From Aureimonas ureilytica (GTDB lineage: Bacteria > Pseudomonadota > Alphaproteobacteria > Rhizobiales > Rhizobiaceae), in contig NZ_LDQA01000022.1 in assembly GCF_001475935.1 (NCBI RefSeq), forward strand, positions 62,001 through 126,000: a DNA stretch of 64,000 nt, given 5' to 3'. The notes under the pieces are model-generated. The model saw nothing but the letters and a program-made list of their open reading frames with translations. It searched no databases and was not told where the DNA came from. Of this stretch, positions 45,417 through 54,254 are shown one piece after another; position 1 is the first letter of the stretch; every line of letters begins with the position of its first letter. Both the position numbers and the translations under genes were made by a program.

Positions 45417-46864
45417 GCGAAACCCAACAGCGACTTGTCGTCGTCTCGAACCGCGTCGGCCCCTTGAGCGACGAAGGCAAGGCAGGTGGGCTCGCCGTCG
45501 GTCTCGCGGACGCGCTGCGCCGGCGCGGCGGCCTTTGGTTCGGCTGGAGCGGGGAGGTGTCCCCGGATGCCGCCAGCAGCGACTATCGCACCGAGACCCA
45601 CGGCCATACCTCGCTCACCACGATCGACCTGACGCAGGAGGAACTGGACGGCTTCTATTTCGGCTATGCGAACCGTTCTCTCTGGCCACTCCTGCACTAC
45701 CGGCTCGACATCGCCTCCTTCGACCGTGCTTCGGCCCGGACCTATCGGCAGGTGAACCGGCGCTTCGCCGAACGGCTGAGCCCGCTTCTGACGCCCGACG
45801 ATCTCGTCTGGGTCCACGACTACCACTTCTTCTTCATGGGGCAGGAGCTGCGCCGTTGCGGCTATGACGGCCGGCTCGGCTTCTTCCTCCATATTCCCTT
45901 CTGCCCGCCCGATCTGATGTCCGCGCTGCCGGGCAGCCAGGACATGGTGCGCGCCATGCTGGCCTATGACGTGATCGGCTTTCAGACCGAAGGCGACCGA
46001 CGCAACTTCGTGGCCTTCTGCGTGCAGGAACTGGGCGCGGAGGATATCGACGGAGACAGGGTACGCACGCAGGACGGGCGCATCGTTCGCGCTTCGGCCT
46101 TTCCGATCGGCATCGACGCGCATGGCTTTGCTGAGTTCGCCCTGTCGGACGAGGCGCGCGAGCACGAGGCCATGGTGCGCGACATCTCGCGCGGCCGGCA
46201 TCAGATCGTCGGCGTCGATCGCATGGACTATTCCAAGGGCCTGCCGGAGCGCTTTCGCGGTTTCGAGCAGCTTCTGGAGGACGAACCGGAGCAGCGTGGC
46301 AATGTCCAGTTCCTCCAGGTTGCGCCCCTGTCGCGCTCCGAACTCGAAGCCTATGCCGATCTTCGGGTCGAGCTCGAGGGGCTGGCCGGCAATATCAATG
46401 GCCGCTTCGCGACGCTCGACTGGAACCCGATCCAGATCATGGTCAACGGCTTCACGCGCCGGGCCCTCGCGGGCATCTACCGCGCCGCGCAGATCTGCAT
46501 GGTGACGCCGCTGCGCGACGGCATGAACCTCGTCGCCAAGGAGTTCATCGCCGCGCAGGACCCGGCCGATCCCGGCGTCCTCATCCTGTCGCGATTTGCC
46601 GGAGCGGTGGCAGAGTTGCCCGAGGCGCTGATCGTCAATCCCTATTCCACCGACGAGATCGCCCACGCCCTGTCGCGCGCGACCGCCATGCCGCTGGAGG
46701 AGCGGCGCGAGCGTCATGAGGCGATGCGCGCCCGCGTCTTCGCCAACACGGCCCATAATTGGTGCGAGACGTTCCTGGCCGTTCTGGACGATCGCAACGA
46801 GCGTGAGTTGCAGCCGCGCTCCTGGTGGCATCGCCTCGGCTTTGGCGGCGCGCCGCGTTCCTAA
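45413..46864 (+). CDS. otsA: Trehalose-6-phosphate synthase
   Basis: 483-residue GT20 enzyme joining UDP-glucose (or another NDP-glucose) and glucose-6-phosphate. Typical segments: [12 protein letters not shown] with [56 protein letters not shown] and [17 protein letters not shown]. The N-terminal Asn-Arg and Gly-Gly contacts for glucose-6-phosphate are present. Trehalose made here would act as stress protectant, consistent with the nearby compatible-solute genes. Confidence 0.96.
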   Translation: MSETQQRLVVVSNRVGPLSDEGKAGGLAVGLADALRRRGGLWFGWSGEVSPDAASSDYRTETHGHTSLTTIDLTQEELDGFYFGYANRSLWPLLHYRLDIASFDRASARTYRQVNRRFAERLSPLLTPDDLVWVHDYHFFFMGQELRRCGYDGRLGFFLHIPFCPPDLMSALPGSQDMVRAMLAYDVIGFQTEGDRRNFVAFCVQELGAEDIDGDRVRTQDGRIVRASAFPIGIDAHGFAEFALSDEAREHEAMVRDISRGRHQIVGVDRMDYSKGLPERFRGFEQLLEDEPEQRGNVQFLQVAPLSRSELEAYADLRVELEGLAGNINGRFATLDWNPIQIMVNGFTRRALAGIYRAAQICMVTPLRDGMNLVAKEFIAAQDPADPGVLILSRFAGAVAELPEALIVNPYSTDEIAHALSRATAMPLEERRERHEAMRARVFANTAHNWCETFLAVLDDRNERELQPRSWWHRLGFGGAPRS

Positions 46865-46940
46865 AATCGTTTCAGGTCGGCCGCCGATGGTTTAAGGAGG
46901 CGGCGGACACTTGTGACCTGCCGCCCGAAGGGACCGGACG

Positions 46941-47582
46941 ATGACCCAGAAGACCCATGCGCTGCTCGAAATCCTGCAAGTTCAGCCGGTCATGCCCGTC
47001 GTGGCGGTGGAAAGCGCAGCCGATGGCGTGAAGCTCGCACGCGCGCTCGCCGAAGGCGGCCTGCCGGCCATCGAAGTGACGCTGCGCACCCCGGCCGCGC
47101 TCGACGCGATCCGCGCCATTTCGGCCGAAGTGCCGGAGGCGATCTGCGGCGCGGGCACGATCCTGACGCCGCGCCAGTTCGACGAAGCCGTCGAGGCCGG
47201 CTCGCGCTTCATCGTTTCGCCGGGCACGACGCACGAAGTGCTGGACGCCGCGAAGTCCTCTGACGTGCCGCTTCTGCCGGGCGCGGCGACGCCGAGCGAA
47301 CTGATGGCCATGATCGAGGAAGGCTACGAGATCCTGAAATTCTTCCCGGCCGAGCAGCTGGGCGGCATTCCCTATCTGAAGTCGCTCGCCCCGGTCTTCC
47401 CGAAGATTCGCTTCTGCCCGACGGGCGGCGTGTCGCCCAGCAATGTCGGCGATTATCTGGCGCTGCCGAACGTCATCTGCGTCGGCGGCTCCTGGGTCGC
47501 GCCCAAGGACATGGTGTCGGCCGGCCGCTTCGATACGATCACCCAGCTCGCCCGTGAGGCGGCTGCGCTGCGCGTCCGTTAA
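46941..47582 (+). CDS. eda: 2-dehydro-3-deoxy-6-phosphogluconate (KDPG) aldolase
   Basis: 213-residue class I aldolase of the Entner-Doudoroff pathway. Schiff-base lysine is Lys133 in ILKFFPAEQLGG, the same number as in E. coli; Glu in AIEVTLRTPAALD and the CGAGTIL and GATPSEL segments are conserved. The gcn-rich start MTQKTHALLEIL follows a leader of 76 bases after otsA. No edd gene is adjacent. A KDSG aldolase of sulfoglycolysis is related, but nothing here points to that substrate. Confidence 0.93.
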   Translation: MTQKTHALLEILQVQPVMPVVAVESAADGVKLARALAEGGLPAIEVTLRTPAALDAIRAISAEVPEAICGAGTILTPRQFDEAVEAGSRFIVSPGTTHEVLDAAKSSDVPLLPGAATPSELMAMIEEGYEILKFFPAEQLGGIPYLKSLAPVFPKIRFCPTGGVSPSNVGDYLALPNVICVGGSWVAPKDMVSAGRFDTITQLAREAAALRVR

Positions 47583-47620
47583 GGCTCTCCGTCGGGGGAG
47601 GGAGGCTTTCGCCCGACTCC

Positions 47621-47648
47621 GACCACCCGCCTTGCGGTGGCGATTTTT
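47621..47648 (+). terminator. Rho-independent terminator after eda
   Basis: A GC stem, CCAC(C)CGC and GCGGTGG with one bulged base, encloses CTT and is followed by CGATTTTT (T tract 47644-47648). It lies 40 bases after the eda stop and 46 bases before the lipoprotein gene. Confidence 0.5.
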
Positions 47649-47693
47649 CGCCGCCGCACCATCTTCTCGCGCGACCTCTGCTTTGGATGTGCC

Positions 47694-48563
47694 ATGCCGC
47701 GCCTGTTTCCCAGCCTTCTCGGCCTCCTGTCGCTTTGCGTTCTCGCGGGCTGCTCGGGGCCGGCCGTTCTCAACGCGTTGACCTCACGCGCCGGTTTCGA
47801 GACGATCCGCGATCTGCGCTATGCGCCGGGCGAGCGCGGAACCTACGACCTCTACGTTCCCGACAATGCCGACACCCGAACGCCGGTCGTCGTGTTCTTC
47901 CATGGCGGCAGTTGGGACGGCGGCTCCAAGTCGCTTTATCCCTTTGTCGGCCAGTCGCTGGCGACGGCTGGCTTCGTGGTGGCGATTCCCAATTACCGGC
48001 TCTACCCGCAGACCGTCTTTCCCGGTTTCGTGGAGGATGGAGCGCGCGCCGTGGCGGCGGTTGAACGCCTTGCCAGCCAAGGCGGCCACGGGCTGCCCGC
48101 CGGGCGCCATCCGCTCTTCGTCATGGGTCATTCGGCGGGCGCGCAGATCGGCGCGCTATTGGCCTTCGACGGACGCTATCTCCAGCGTGTCGGGCTCGAT
48201 GCGCGAGCACTATCGGGTTTCATCGGGCTGGCCGGGCCCTACGATTTCCTGCCGATCCAGGAGGAACGCTACAAGCGCATCTTCCCACCGGCGGTTCGAG
48301 CCGACAGCCAGCCCGTGCGCTTTGCCAGCGGCCGCGCGGCCCCGGCGCTGCTCATCACGGGTCTCGCCGACACGACGGTCGAGCCCAAGGAAACGCAATC
48401 CATGGCCCGCGCCATTCGCGAGAAGGGCGGACAGGTCGAGGTGCGCACCTATCCTGGCCTCGACCATGTGGGTGCTGTCAGCTCCCTTGCCACGGCGCTG
48501 CCGCTGGGTAACCGTGATGTCCGAGATAGCGTGATTCGCTTTGTGAAAGACCATTCGAGATGA
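47694..48563 (+). CDS. Lipoprotein alpha/beta hydrolase (carboxylesterase-like)
   Basis: 289-residue envelope hydrolase. Signal peptide with lipobox VLAGC (Cys20), then the oxyanion motif FFHGGSW and nucleophile elbow G-H-S-A-G in VMGHSAGAQIGALLAF; Asp in TGLADTTVEP and His in YPGLDHVGAV complete the triad. ATG 47694 begins MPRLFPSLLGLL; a longer frame from 47637 is rejected as it buries the signal. It overlaps the acetyltransferase gene by four bases. Substrate unknown. Confidence 0.85.
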   Translation: MPRLFPSLLGLLSLCVLAGCSGPAVLNALTSRAGFETIRDLRYAPGERGTYDLYVPDNADTRTPVVVFFHGGSWDGGSKSLYPFVGQSLATAGFVVAIPNYRLYPQTVFPGFVEDGARAVAAVERLASQGGHGLPAGRHPLFVMGHSAGAQIGALLAFDGRYLQRVGLDARALSGFIGLAGPYDFLPIQEERYKRIFPPAVRADSQPVRFASGRAAPALLITGLADTTVEPKETQSMARAIREKGGQVEVRTYPGLDHVGAVSSLATALPLGNRDVRDSVIRFVKDHSR

Positions 48564-49234
48564 CCGAGCGCTCCCTCGCGAACTGGCAGCCGCGCGCCCT
48601 TCCGGGCAACGAGCCGTTGGTCGGCCGCCATGTTCGCGTGGAGCCCATCGTGGACGACCGGCATTTCGCCGATCTCGAAGCGGCCTTTCGCGGCCATGAC
48701 GCGCTCTGGACCTATCTCGCCTATGGGCCGTTCGACGGGGCGGAGGCGTTTTTGCGCTATGCGCAGGCGACCTATCTTTCCTCCGATCCGAAGTTCCACG
48801 CGATCATCCCGGCCGGCTCGGACAGGGCAGAGGGCGTGGCGGCGCTAATGCGGCTCGACCCCGCCCATGGCGTGGCCGAGATCGGCCATATCTGCCTTGC
48901 GCCCTCGCTCCAGAAGACGCGCGCTTCCACGGAGGCCTTCGCACTTCTCTATGGGCGTGTCTTCGACGAGCTGGGCTATCGCCGCCTGGAATGGAAGTGC
49001 GAAAGCACCAACGCGCCCTCCCGCCGCGCGGCGGCGCGCTACGGCTTTCAGTACGAGAGCCTGTTCCGCCAGCATATGGTGGTGAAGGGGCGGAACCGGG
49101 ATACGGCCTGGTTCTCGATCATCGATCCTGAATGGCCGGTGGTGAAGGTAGGTTTCGAGCGTTGGCTGGCGGACGAGAATTTCGATGGCGAGGGTCGGCA
49201 GCTCCGCTCGCTCGAAGCTTGCCGCGAGGGCTGA
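48560..49234 (+). CDS. GNAT family N-acetyltransferase (RimJ/RimL-like)
   Basis: 224-residue acetyltransferase. An N-terminal arm (PLVGRHVRVEPI) is followed by the GNAT fold: AEIGHICLAPSLQKTRASTEAFALL carries the acetyl-CoA loop in divergent form, and RRLEWKCESTNAPSRRAAARYGF and FQYESLFRQHMVVKGRNRDTAWFSI are typical of the RimJ/L group. Start overlaps the hydrolase gene by four bases. Acceptor unknown, possibly a protein N-terminus or a small amine. Confidence 0.9.
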   Translation: MTERSLANWQPRALPGNEPLVGRHVRVEPIVDDRHFADLEAAFRGHDALWTYLAYGPFDGAEAFLRYAQATYLSSDPKFHAIIPAGSDRAEGVAALMRLDPAHGVAEIGHICLAPSLQKTRASTEAFALLYGRVFDELGYRRLEWKCESTNAPSRRAAARYGFQYESLFRQHMVVKGRNRDTAWFSIIDPEWPVVKVGFERWLADENFDGEGRQLRSLEACREG

Positions 49235-49247
49235 AGGCCCAAACACA

Positions 49248-49269
49248 AACGGCGCCCGAGGGCGCCGTT
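49248..49269. terminator. Bidirectional terminator between GNAT and the Inh-like gene
   Basis: Perfect 10-bp palindrome AACGGCGCCC / GGGCGCCGTT with a two-base centre. It lies 14 bases after the plus-strand stop and 25 bases after the minus-strand stop. On the minus strand it is followed by TTTGTGTTT; on the plus strand by TTGTCAT, so it is stronger leftward. Confidence 0.7.
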
Positions 49270-49293
49270 GTCATATCGGATGGACAGCTCGGC

Positions 49294-49737
49294 TCAGCCG
49301 CGCGCTGGCACGATCGTGATCAGCGCGTTGTTGGGATAAACGCTCTCATACATCACGCCGTCGCCCGGCATGAACTCCAGAACCGTTTCGCCGTGATGGT
49401 CGGTCATCACCAGCGACCCATCATCCTTGCGCTCCCAATAGGCGACGCGGGCCAGATCAGGCGACTTGGCGCAGGACGGCCCCATGGGCACGCGATGCAC
49501 CACATCGTCCTCGACCGGACCATTCACCTTGCAGCTTGCGCCATTGCGCAGATCGATCAGGCGAACCGCCTCTGCGGCAGCCGGCTGGCCGTCGACGGGG
49601 ATGGAGGCGGTGATCTCGGGCGCCGGCGACATGGCGGCCACGAGGCTGTCGGTCGAGGCGACGGCAGGCCCCTGAAGATAGGAAGCCAGGATCGTACCCG
49701 CGAATCCGACGACGAGAGCGACGGGGGCGAATCTCAT
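49294..49737 (-). CDS. Secreted AprI/Inh-like (protease-inhibitor fold) protein
   Basis: 147-residue exported protein with an N-terminal hydrophobic segment (MRFAPVALVVGFAGTILASYL) serving as signal or anchor. The C-terminal domain, RNGASCKVNGPVEDDVV, then SLVMTDHHGETVLEFMPGDG and YESVYPNNALITIVPARG, resembles the alkaline-protease inhibitor fold often seen as an orphan domain in Rhizobiales. Two Cys (in SCKVNG and PSCAKS) probably form the typical disulfide. ATG 49737 is the start of the hydrophobic segment. No partner metalloprotease gene is in the window. Confidence 0.7.
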   Translation of the reverse strand: MRFAPVALVVGFAGTILASYLQGPAVASTDSLVAAMSPAPEITASIPVDGQPAAAEAVRLIDLRNGASCKVNGPVEDDVVHRVPMGPSCAKSPDLARVAYWERKDDGSLVMTDHHGETVLEFMPGDGVMYESVYPNNALITIVPARG

Positions 49738-50234
49738 ATTCGATCTCCTGCGGCACAGGCCCCGCGCGCATTGGGAGAGAAAGCGCGAGTGTCCTGAAAA
49801 TCGAGGCGAACGGGCCACACTGACGCGACCATGTTCACTGAGGAGGCACTATCACCCCATTAATCTTACCTGAAGGTTAACACGGCGAATTTGCAACGAG
49901 TTTTTCGCAAGTGCGAAAAGGATCCTTCGTCAGGATCGGCGTCACATCCGGGTCGAGGCAGGAGCTTCGGAGGCCATTTCCATGCGTTTCGACAGACGTC
50001 GGGGAATCAATCTGCTCGCGGGATAAGCGCCCGGCCGATAGAGTCTCTTCAGGCGCGCGGGCTCTGTCCGACGGGCGATCAGCTTGTCGATCACCGGGTC
50101 GCCCGCCTGGCCGTAACGCTTCGACGCCGAAGCGAATCCGCTTCGGCACAGCGCGGACCAAGATCGAAAGCGCTTACCTGAAATGCGCGGCGGGCAGATG
50201 GTGCAGCAAGAGCGACGTGCGGATCAAACTCGAG
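49738..50234. other. Intergenic interval with two stem-loops
   Basis: About 500 bases without a convincing gene. A perfect palindrome TTTTCGCA-AG-TGCGAAAA at 49902-49919 could be an operator or weak hairpin. A perfect 9-bp stem, GCCGAAGCG-AATC-CGCTTCGGC, at 50126-50147 lies 88 bases past the stop of the beta-barrel gene and may end its transcript. No promoter was recognised. Confidence 0.45.
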
Positions 50235-51365
50235 CTAGAACTTGCCGCTGATCTTCATTTCCATTGAAGAGCGAGGCGCGGCGTTCTCCCAGACCGTTTT
50301 GTGTTCGATGCGGGCGCTCCAATCGGGCGTGATGTCGGCGCGGATGCCAGGCGTGAAGGTGAGGCTGGCGAAGCCCGAACGGCCGAACGCATCGTCCGCG
50401 CCAATGGCGCGGGTGCGTGAGAGGTCGCGCAGCATCTCGACGCGCAGGCCGGGGCGCAGCGATAGCCCATAGGCCTTCAGCGTGTAGTCGGTGCGCAGGC
50501 CCGCCACGGCCGAGGCCTTGCTCGCGCCGACGCCGTTGGGCGAGGAACCGAACGAGGGCAGATCGGTCCCGAGCCGCGAGACCTGCGTGCGGCCATAGGG
50601 CGAGATCATCCAGGGGCCGCTGCGGTGCTCATAGCCGAAGGTGAGCGCGCCGAAGCCCTGCGCTAGCCCACCGACAAAGGCCGGGCTCTCCTGGGTACGG
50701 CTCTCAGTGAGCCGCGCGCCGCCCGCCACGACATCCACGAAGGTTCGCTCGGTCGGATGGAAACTGCCATAGGTGGCGAGACTGAGCGCGCTGACGGTGG
50801 AATCGCCGATGCGCTGGTCGATTCCGAGCGCCATGCCGAGCGAGGCGCGCGAGGACAGGGCCAGATCGAAGCCGCCGGATAGGCCGGCCGAACTGCGGCC
50901 GCCATCCAGCATTCCCGACCGGGCGCGGCCCATCTCGACTTCGCCGGCAGTCCAGAGATTGAGCGGCGTCGCGCTTTTGGCCTGCCGGCGGATTTCGAGC
51001 GTTCGGTTGGGTACTTCCCGCGCGTTGAAATCGTCGTCGAGATAAAGGCTGGGCAGAACCGGCATGGGCACCGGGTCGAGAAACGGGTCCAGCGTGCGGT
51101 CGGCATGGGCTTGGCCGATGCGCAGCGTCAGGTCGAGATCGGTGTTGTCGGTCTGCGCGGGGTCGCGCAACTCTTCCATCCGCTCGCCCAGCCGGGCGAT
51201 CGTGCCCGACGCCAGATCGGCGGCGAGACCCGTGGAGCCTTCCACGGTCTGCGCGGCTTGCGCCGGCGAGGACAAGAGACATGCGGCCAGCGCCGCCGGG
51301 AGAATCATGTTTCGAAACCATGCCCCGGAGAGAGGGGGCACGGTTGTGAGCAAGGCGTCGGTCAT
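50235..51365 (-). CDS. Outer-membrane autotransporter beta-barrel domain protein
   Basis: 376-residue exported protein. Signal segment MILPAALAACLLSSPAQAA begins at residue 20, after a polar start; ATG 51365 has GGGAGG seven bases upstream. The C-terminal about 230 residues show alternating beta-strand pattern (GGFDLALSSRASLGMALGID, FVDVVAGGARLTESRTQ, SPYGRTQVSRLGTDLPSFG) and end in Phe (SMEMKISGKF), the usual signal for barrel insertion. The passenger is very short (about 120 residues, proline-rich with no enzymatic motif), so this is a barrel-dominated autotransporter relative. Function unknown; a surface or adhesion role is possible. Confidence 0.75.
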   Translation of the reverse strand: MTDALLTTVPPLSGAWFRNMILPAALAACLLSSPAQAAQTVEGSTGLAADLASGTIARLGERMEELRDPAQTDNTDLDLTLRIGQAHADRTLDPFLDPVPMPVLPSLYLDDDFNAREVPNRTLEIRRQAKSATPLNLWTAGEVEMGRARSGMLDGGRSSAGLSGGFDLALSSRASLGMALGIDQRIGDSTVSALSLATYGSFHPTERTFVDVVAGGARLTESRTQESPAFVGGLAQGFGALTFGYEHRSGPWMISPYGRTQVSRLGTDLPSFGSSPNGVGASKASAVAGLRTDYTLKAYGLSLRPGLRVEMLRDLSRTRAIGADDAFGRSGFASLTFTPGIRADITPDWSARIEHKTVWENAAPRSSMEMKISGKF

Positions 51366-51455
51366 GAACCGCCTCCCTGTATTCCGATGCTTAAAATTCT
51401 TCGCATCGCAATATGACGCCAAGCTGGCGCGGGCGGAACCCTCAGTTCGCGCGTA

Positions 51456-52436
51456 TCAGCCCTGCCGTCGCGTCAGACCGGCCTTCTCGCTTTCGGGAAC
51501 GGGCGTTTCCAGCCGCTCGCCGGCAAACCAGCGCGAGAGATTGTCGGCCACCAGATTGCCCATCAGGATGCGCGTGTCGCGCGAGGCGGAGGCGACATGG
51601 GGCAGGAGAACCGTGTTGCGCAAGGCGCGCAGCCGCTCGGGGATGCGGGGTTCGTCCGCGAAGACGTCCAGCCCCGCCGCCGCGATCGTGCCTTGTTCCA
51701 GCGCCTCGATCAGCGCGGGTTCATCGACCGTCGTGCCGCGCCCGATATTGATGAGGATGCCCTCGTTACCGAGCGCGGCGAGAACGTCCGCATTCACCGC
51801 CTTCTCCGTCGCCGGCCCGCCGGGCGCGGCGATGAGGAGGATATCGGACTGCTCCGCCAGCGCTTCGAGCGATGCATCATAGGGATAGGCGACGTCGCTG
51901 CGCTCGGAGCGGTTGTGATAGCGGATCTTGACGCCGAAGGCTTCGAGCCGATGCGCGATGGCGAGCCCGATGCGCCCGAGGCCCATGATGCCGACCTCCT
52001 TGTTGCGCAAGGAGAAGCGCGTCAGCGGATAGGGGCCGGAGCGCTCCCATTCGCCGGAGCGCGCATGGCTCTCGGCATGGTGCAGCTCGCGCACGGTCAT
52101 GAGCACGAGGGCGACGGCGGTGTCGGCGACTTCCTCGGTCAGGACATCGGGCGTGTTCGTTACCGCCACGCCGCGCTCGGCCGCATGGGCCGCGTCCACC
52201 CCGTCATAACCGACGCCGAAATGGCCGACGATCTCCAGCGCGGGCAGGGCGTCCATCGTCTCGTTCGGCAGATGGCCGGCGACCGCCACCGCCTTGACCT
52301 CGGCGCGCTCGGCCTCGCTCAAGCCTTCGAGGGTGCGGCTCTTCTGGTGGCGAACCGTGAAACGGCGTTCGAGTTCGGCCAGGCCGTCGCCGTTGTAGGG
52401 GCCGAAGACGAGAACGAGGGGGGAGGGGGAGGCCAA
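51456..52436 (-). CDS. 2-hydroxyacid dehydrogenase (NAD(P)-dependent, GyaR/GhrB-like)
   Basis: 326-residue D-2-hydroxyacid dehydrogenase. Dinucleotide-binding GxGxxG is in VGIMGLGRIGLAIAHRLEAFG; the catalytic Arg, Glu and His lie in NIGRGTTVDE, LDVFADEP and LLPHVAS. It would reduce glyoxylate, hydroxypyruvate or a similar 2-oxo acid. It is 11 bases downstream of a LacI-type regulator gene on the same strand, so the regulator probably controls it. Exact substrate cannot be told. Confidence 0.9.
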   Translation of the reverse strand: MASPSPLVLVFGPYNGDGLAELERRFTVRHQKSRTLEGLSEAERAEVKAVAVAGHLPNETMDALPALEIVGHFGVGYDGVDAAHAAERGVAVTNTPDVLTEEVADTAVALVLMTVRELHHAESHARSGEWERSGPYPLTRFSLRNKEVGIMGLGRIGLAIAHRLEAFGVKIRYHNRSERSDVAYPYDASLEALAEQSDILLIAAPGGPATEKAVNADVLAALGNEGILINIGRGTTVDEPALIEALEQGTIAAAGLDVFADEPRIPERLRALRNTVLLPHVASASRDTRILMGNLVADNLSRWFAGERLETPVPESEKAGLTRRQG

Positions 52437-52447
52437 GGCGTCGTCCT

Positions 52448-53485
52448 TCAGGATTGAGGCGGTTCGGAGCCGGTATGTTTCAGGAAGCTGGAGCGGCGGA
52501 TGCGAAGCTCCGGCTTGATGAGTTCCACCTGCTCCACGGCGGGCGCACCGGACAGACGGGCCAGAAGCGCGCCGGCGGCGCGGTGGCCGACCTCGCTCTG
52601 GCCGTTGGAGACGGTGGTGAGCGGCGGCATGGCGATGGCCGCCTCGTCGATGTCGTCATAACCGCAGACGGCGATATCGACGCCCGGCCGCAGCCCGGCG
52701 CGCGACAGGCCGTACATCAGCCCGAGCGCGACGAGATCGGAAAAGCAGACGACGGCATCCGGCCGGTCGGGCAGGTCCAGAAAGGCGCTGGCCGCGTCGA
52801 AGCCGGAATGGCGCGAGCGCGGCCCCTTGATCCACCATTCCGGGCGCACGGGCAGGCCGGCTTCCTCCAGCGCGTTTTGATAGCCGCGCTGACGGTCGCG
52901 TCCGGTCGAGGTCTGTTCGGTGCCCCCGATCAGGGCGATCTTCCGGTGCCCTTCCTCGATGAGATGGCGCACCACGAGCGACATGCCGTAGGTGTCGTCG
53001 CCCCGGAATGAGGTGACGCCCGAGCCCTCGACGGTTCGCGCGATCAGCGTCACCGGCAAGTCATTGGTTTCGGCCAGATGAATGTCGGAAGCGGGCGTGC
53101 CGATGGCGGGCGACAGGATCAGCCCGTCCGCGCCCAGCTGAAGCAGCGTATCCAGAAAGGCGCGCTGCTTGGCCAGATCGTCATAGTGATTGCACAGAAT
53201 GAAGGTCTGCCGGTGTCGGTCCAGCTCGTCCTCGATCGACTTCAGAATCTCGCCGTAGAACGGGTTCATGATGTCGTGGACGCAGACGCCGACAATGCCG
53301 GATTTGGAAGTGCGAAGGCTCGCGGCGCGGCGATTGTAGATATAGCCGGACTGGCGCGCTTCTTCCTTGATGCGCTCCCGCGTGGCCTCGGCCACGAGCG
53401 GGCTGTCGCGCAGCGCCAGCGACACCGTTGCCGTCGACAGGCCGAGCGCCTCGGCGATCGTCGATAATTTGACCTTTTGAGCCAC
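52448..53485 (-). CDS. LacI family transcriptional regulator
   Basis: 345-residue regulator with a LacI helix-turn-helix (KLSTIAEALGLSTATVSLALRD) and hinge, then a periplasmic-binding-protein-like core (GIVGVCVHDIMNPFYGEILKS, DGLILSPAIGTP, RKIALIGGTEQTSTGRDRQ). Co-directional with the hydroxyacid dehydrogenase gene, 11 bases upstream of it. The ligand is probably a sugar or organic acid handled by genes elsewhere. No clear operator was seen in the 157 bases upstream. Confidence 0.92.
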   Translation of the reverse strand: MAQKVKLSTIAEALGLSTATVSLALRDSPLVAEATRERIKEEARQSGYIYNRRAASLRTSKSGIVGVCVHDIMNPFYGEILKSIEDELDRHRQTFILCNHYDDLAKQRAFLDTLLQLGADGLILSPAIGTPASDIHLAETNDLPVTLIARTVEGSGVTSFRGDDTYGMSLVVRHLIEEGHRKIALIGGTEQTSTGRDRQRGYQNALEEAGLPVRPEWWIKGPRSRHSGFDAASAFLDLPDRPDAVVCFSDLVALGLMYGLSRAGLRPGVDIAVCGYDDIDEAAIAMPPLTTVSNGQSEVGHRAAGALLARLSGAPAVEQVELIKPELRIRRSSFLKHTGSEPPQS

Positions 53486-53642
53486 CTATACGCCGTTCCG
53501 CACTCGCCCGGTTGTCCCTGGCCTATGGGTTTAAGGACTGGCCGGCGCGCGCGCAACAGGAGGTGTGCTGGATGCCCGCCGGCGAGCCGGTTCGGGTGGG
53601 TGTTCCATGCGCGGACAGCGTCGTCCCGCACCGGGGAAGGGG

Positions 53643-54110
53643 TTACTCGTCGCCGTCCGGCGCCAGCATGGCGTCGTCCACCGCGCCGAGATTGCGCTCG
53701 ATGCGGCGCAGGAGCTTTCGCAGAAGCTTGCGCTGCTTGGCCGAGAGACCGGCCAGCGCGCGCTTTTCGGTGGCCGCCTGCGCGCGCCGGACGCCCTCCA
53801 CCAGCGACTGCCCGCGCTCGGTCAGATGCACCGTGCTGCCGCGCCGCTCCGGAGGGCCGGCGCGCTTTTCCACCAGATCCTGCGCGGCCAGGCGGCTGAT
53901 TGTCTTGGTGACGGTGGGCGGGCGAACGCTCAGCTTGTCGGCAAGATCGCGCAAGGTGAGATCGTCATGATCGGCGATCATGAGCAGAGCGGTGTCCTGG
54001 CCGGGATGCAGGCCCTCTCCGGCGAGCCGGGCCGACAGGCTGGTGCGGGCCGCGCGCGAGGTCAGCGTCAGTTGCCCCAGAACCTCGCGCTTCTTCTTCT
54101 TGCCTCTCAT
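53643..54110 (-). CDS. MarR family transcriptional regulator
   Basis: 155-residue regulator: winged helix-turn-helix in LTLRDLADKLSVRPPTVTKTISRL followed by wing KRAGPPERRGSTVHLTERGQ. A basic N-terminus (MRGKKKKREV) precedes the dimerisation helix. It lies divergent from the creatininase operon (145 bases between starts), so it may regulate that operon; no palindrome was identified. Effector unknown. Confidence 0.9.
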   Translation of the reverse strand: MRGKKKKREVLGQLTLTSRAARTSLSARLAGEGLHPGQDTALLMIADHDDLTLRDLADKLSVRPPTVTKTISRLAAQDLVEKRAGPPERRGSTVHLTERGQSLVEGVRRAQAATEKRALAGLSAKQRKLLRKLLRRIERNLGAVDDAMLAPDGDE

Positions 54111-54254
54111 GCCGCTCCCACGCCCTCACTTCGCGCGGGCAGCATGAACCGGAGCCCATGTCATAGTCCATCCGAAACGCCGTGCTCGCCGGTTTGCAGC
54201 GCTTGCGGGGGACGTTAAGAGGCTCCATCCGTTCGAACGCCCGGAAGGCCCGCC

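Noticed and set aside
46941-47582. KDPG aldolase as part of a sulfo-Entner-Doudoroff pathway with the SQase
   Set aside because: It lies over 42 kb from the SQase beside trehalose genes, and its active site reads as ordinary Eda.
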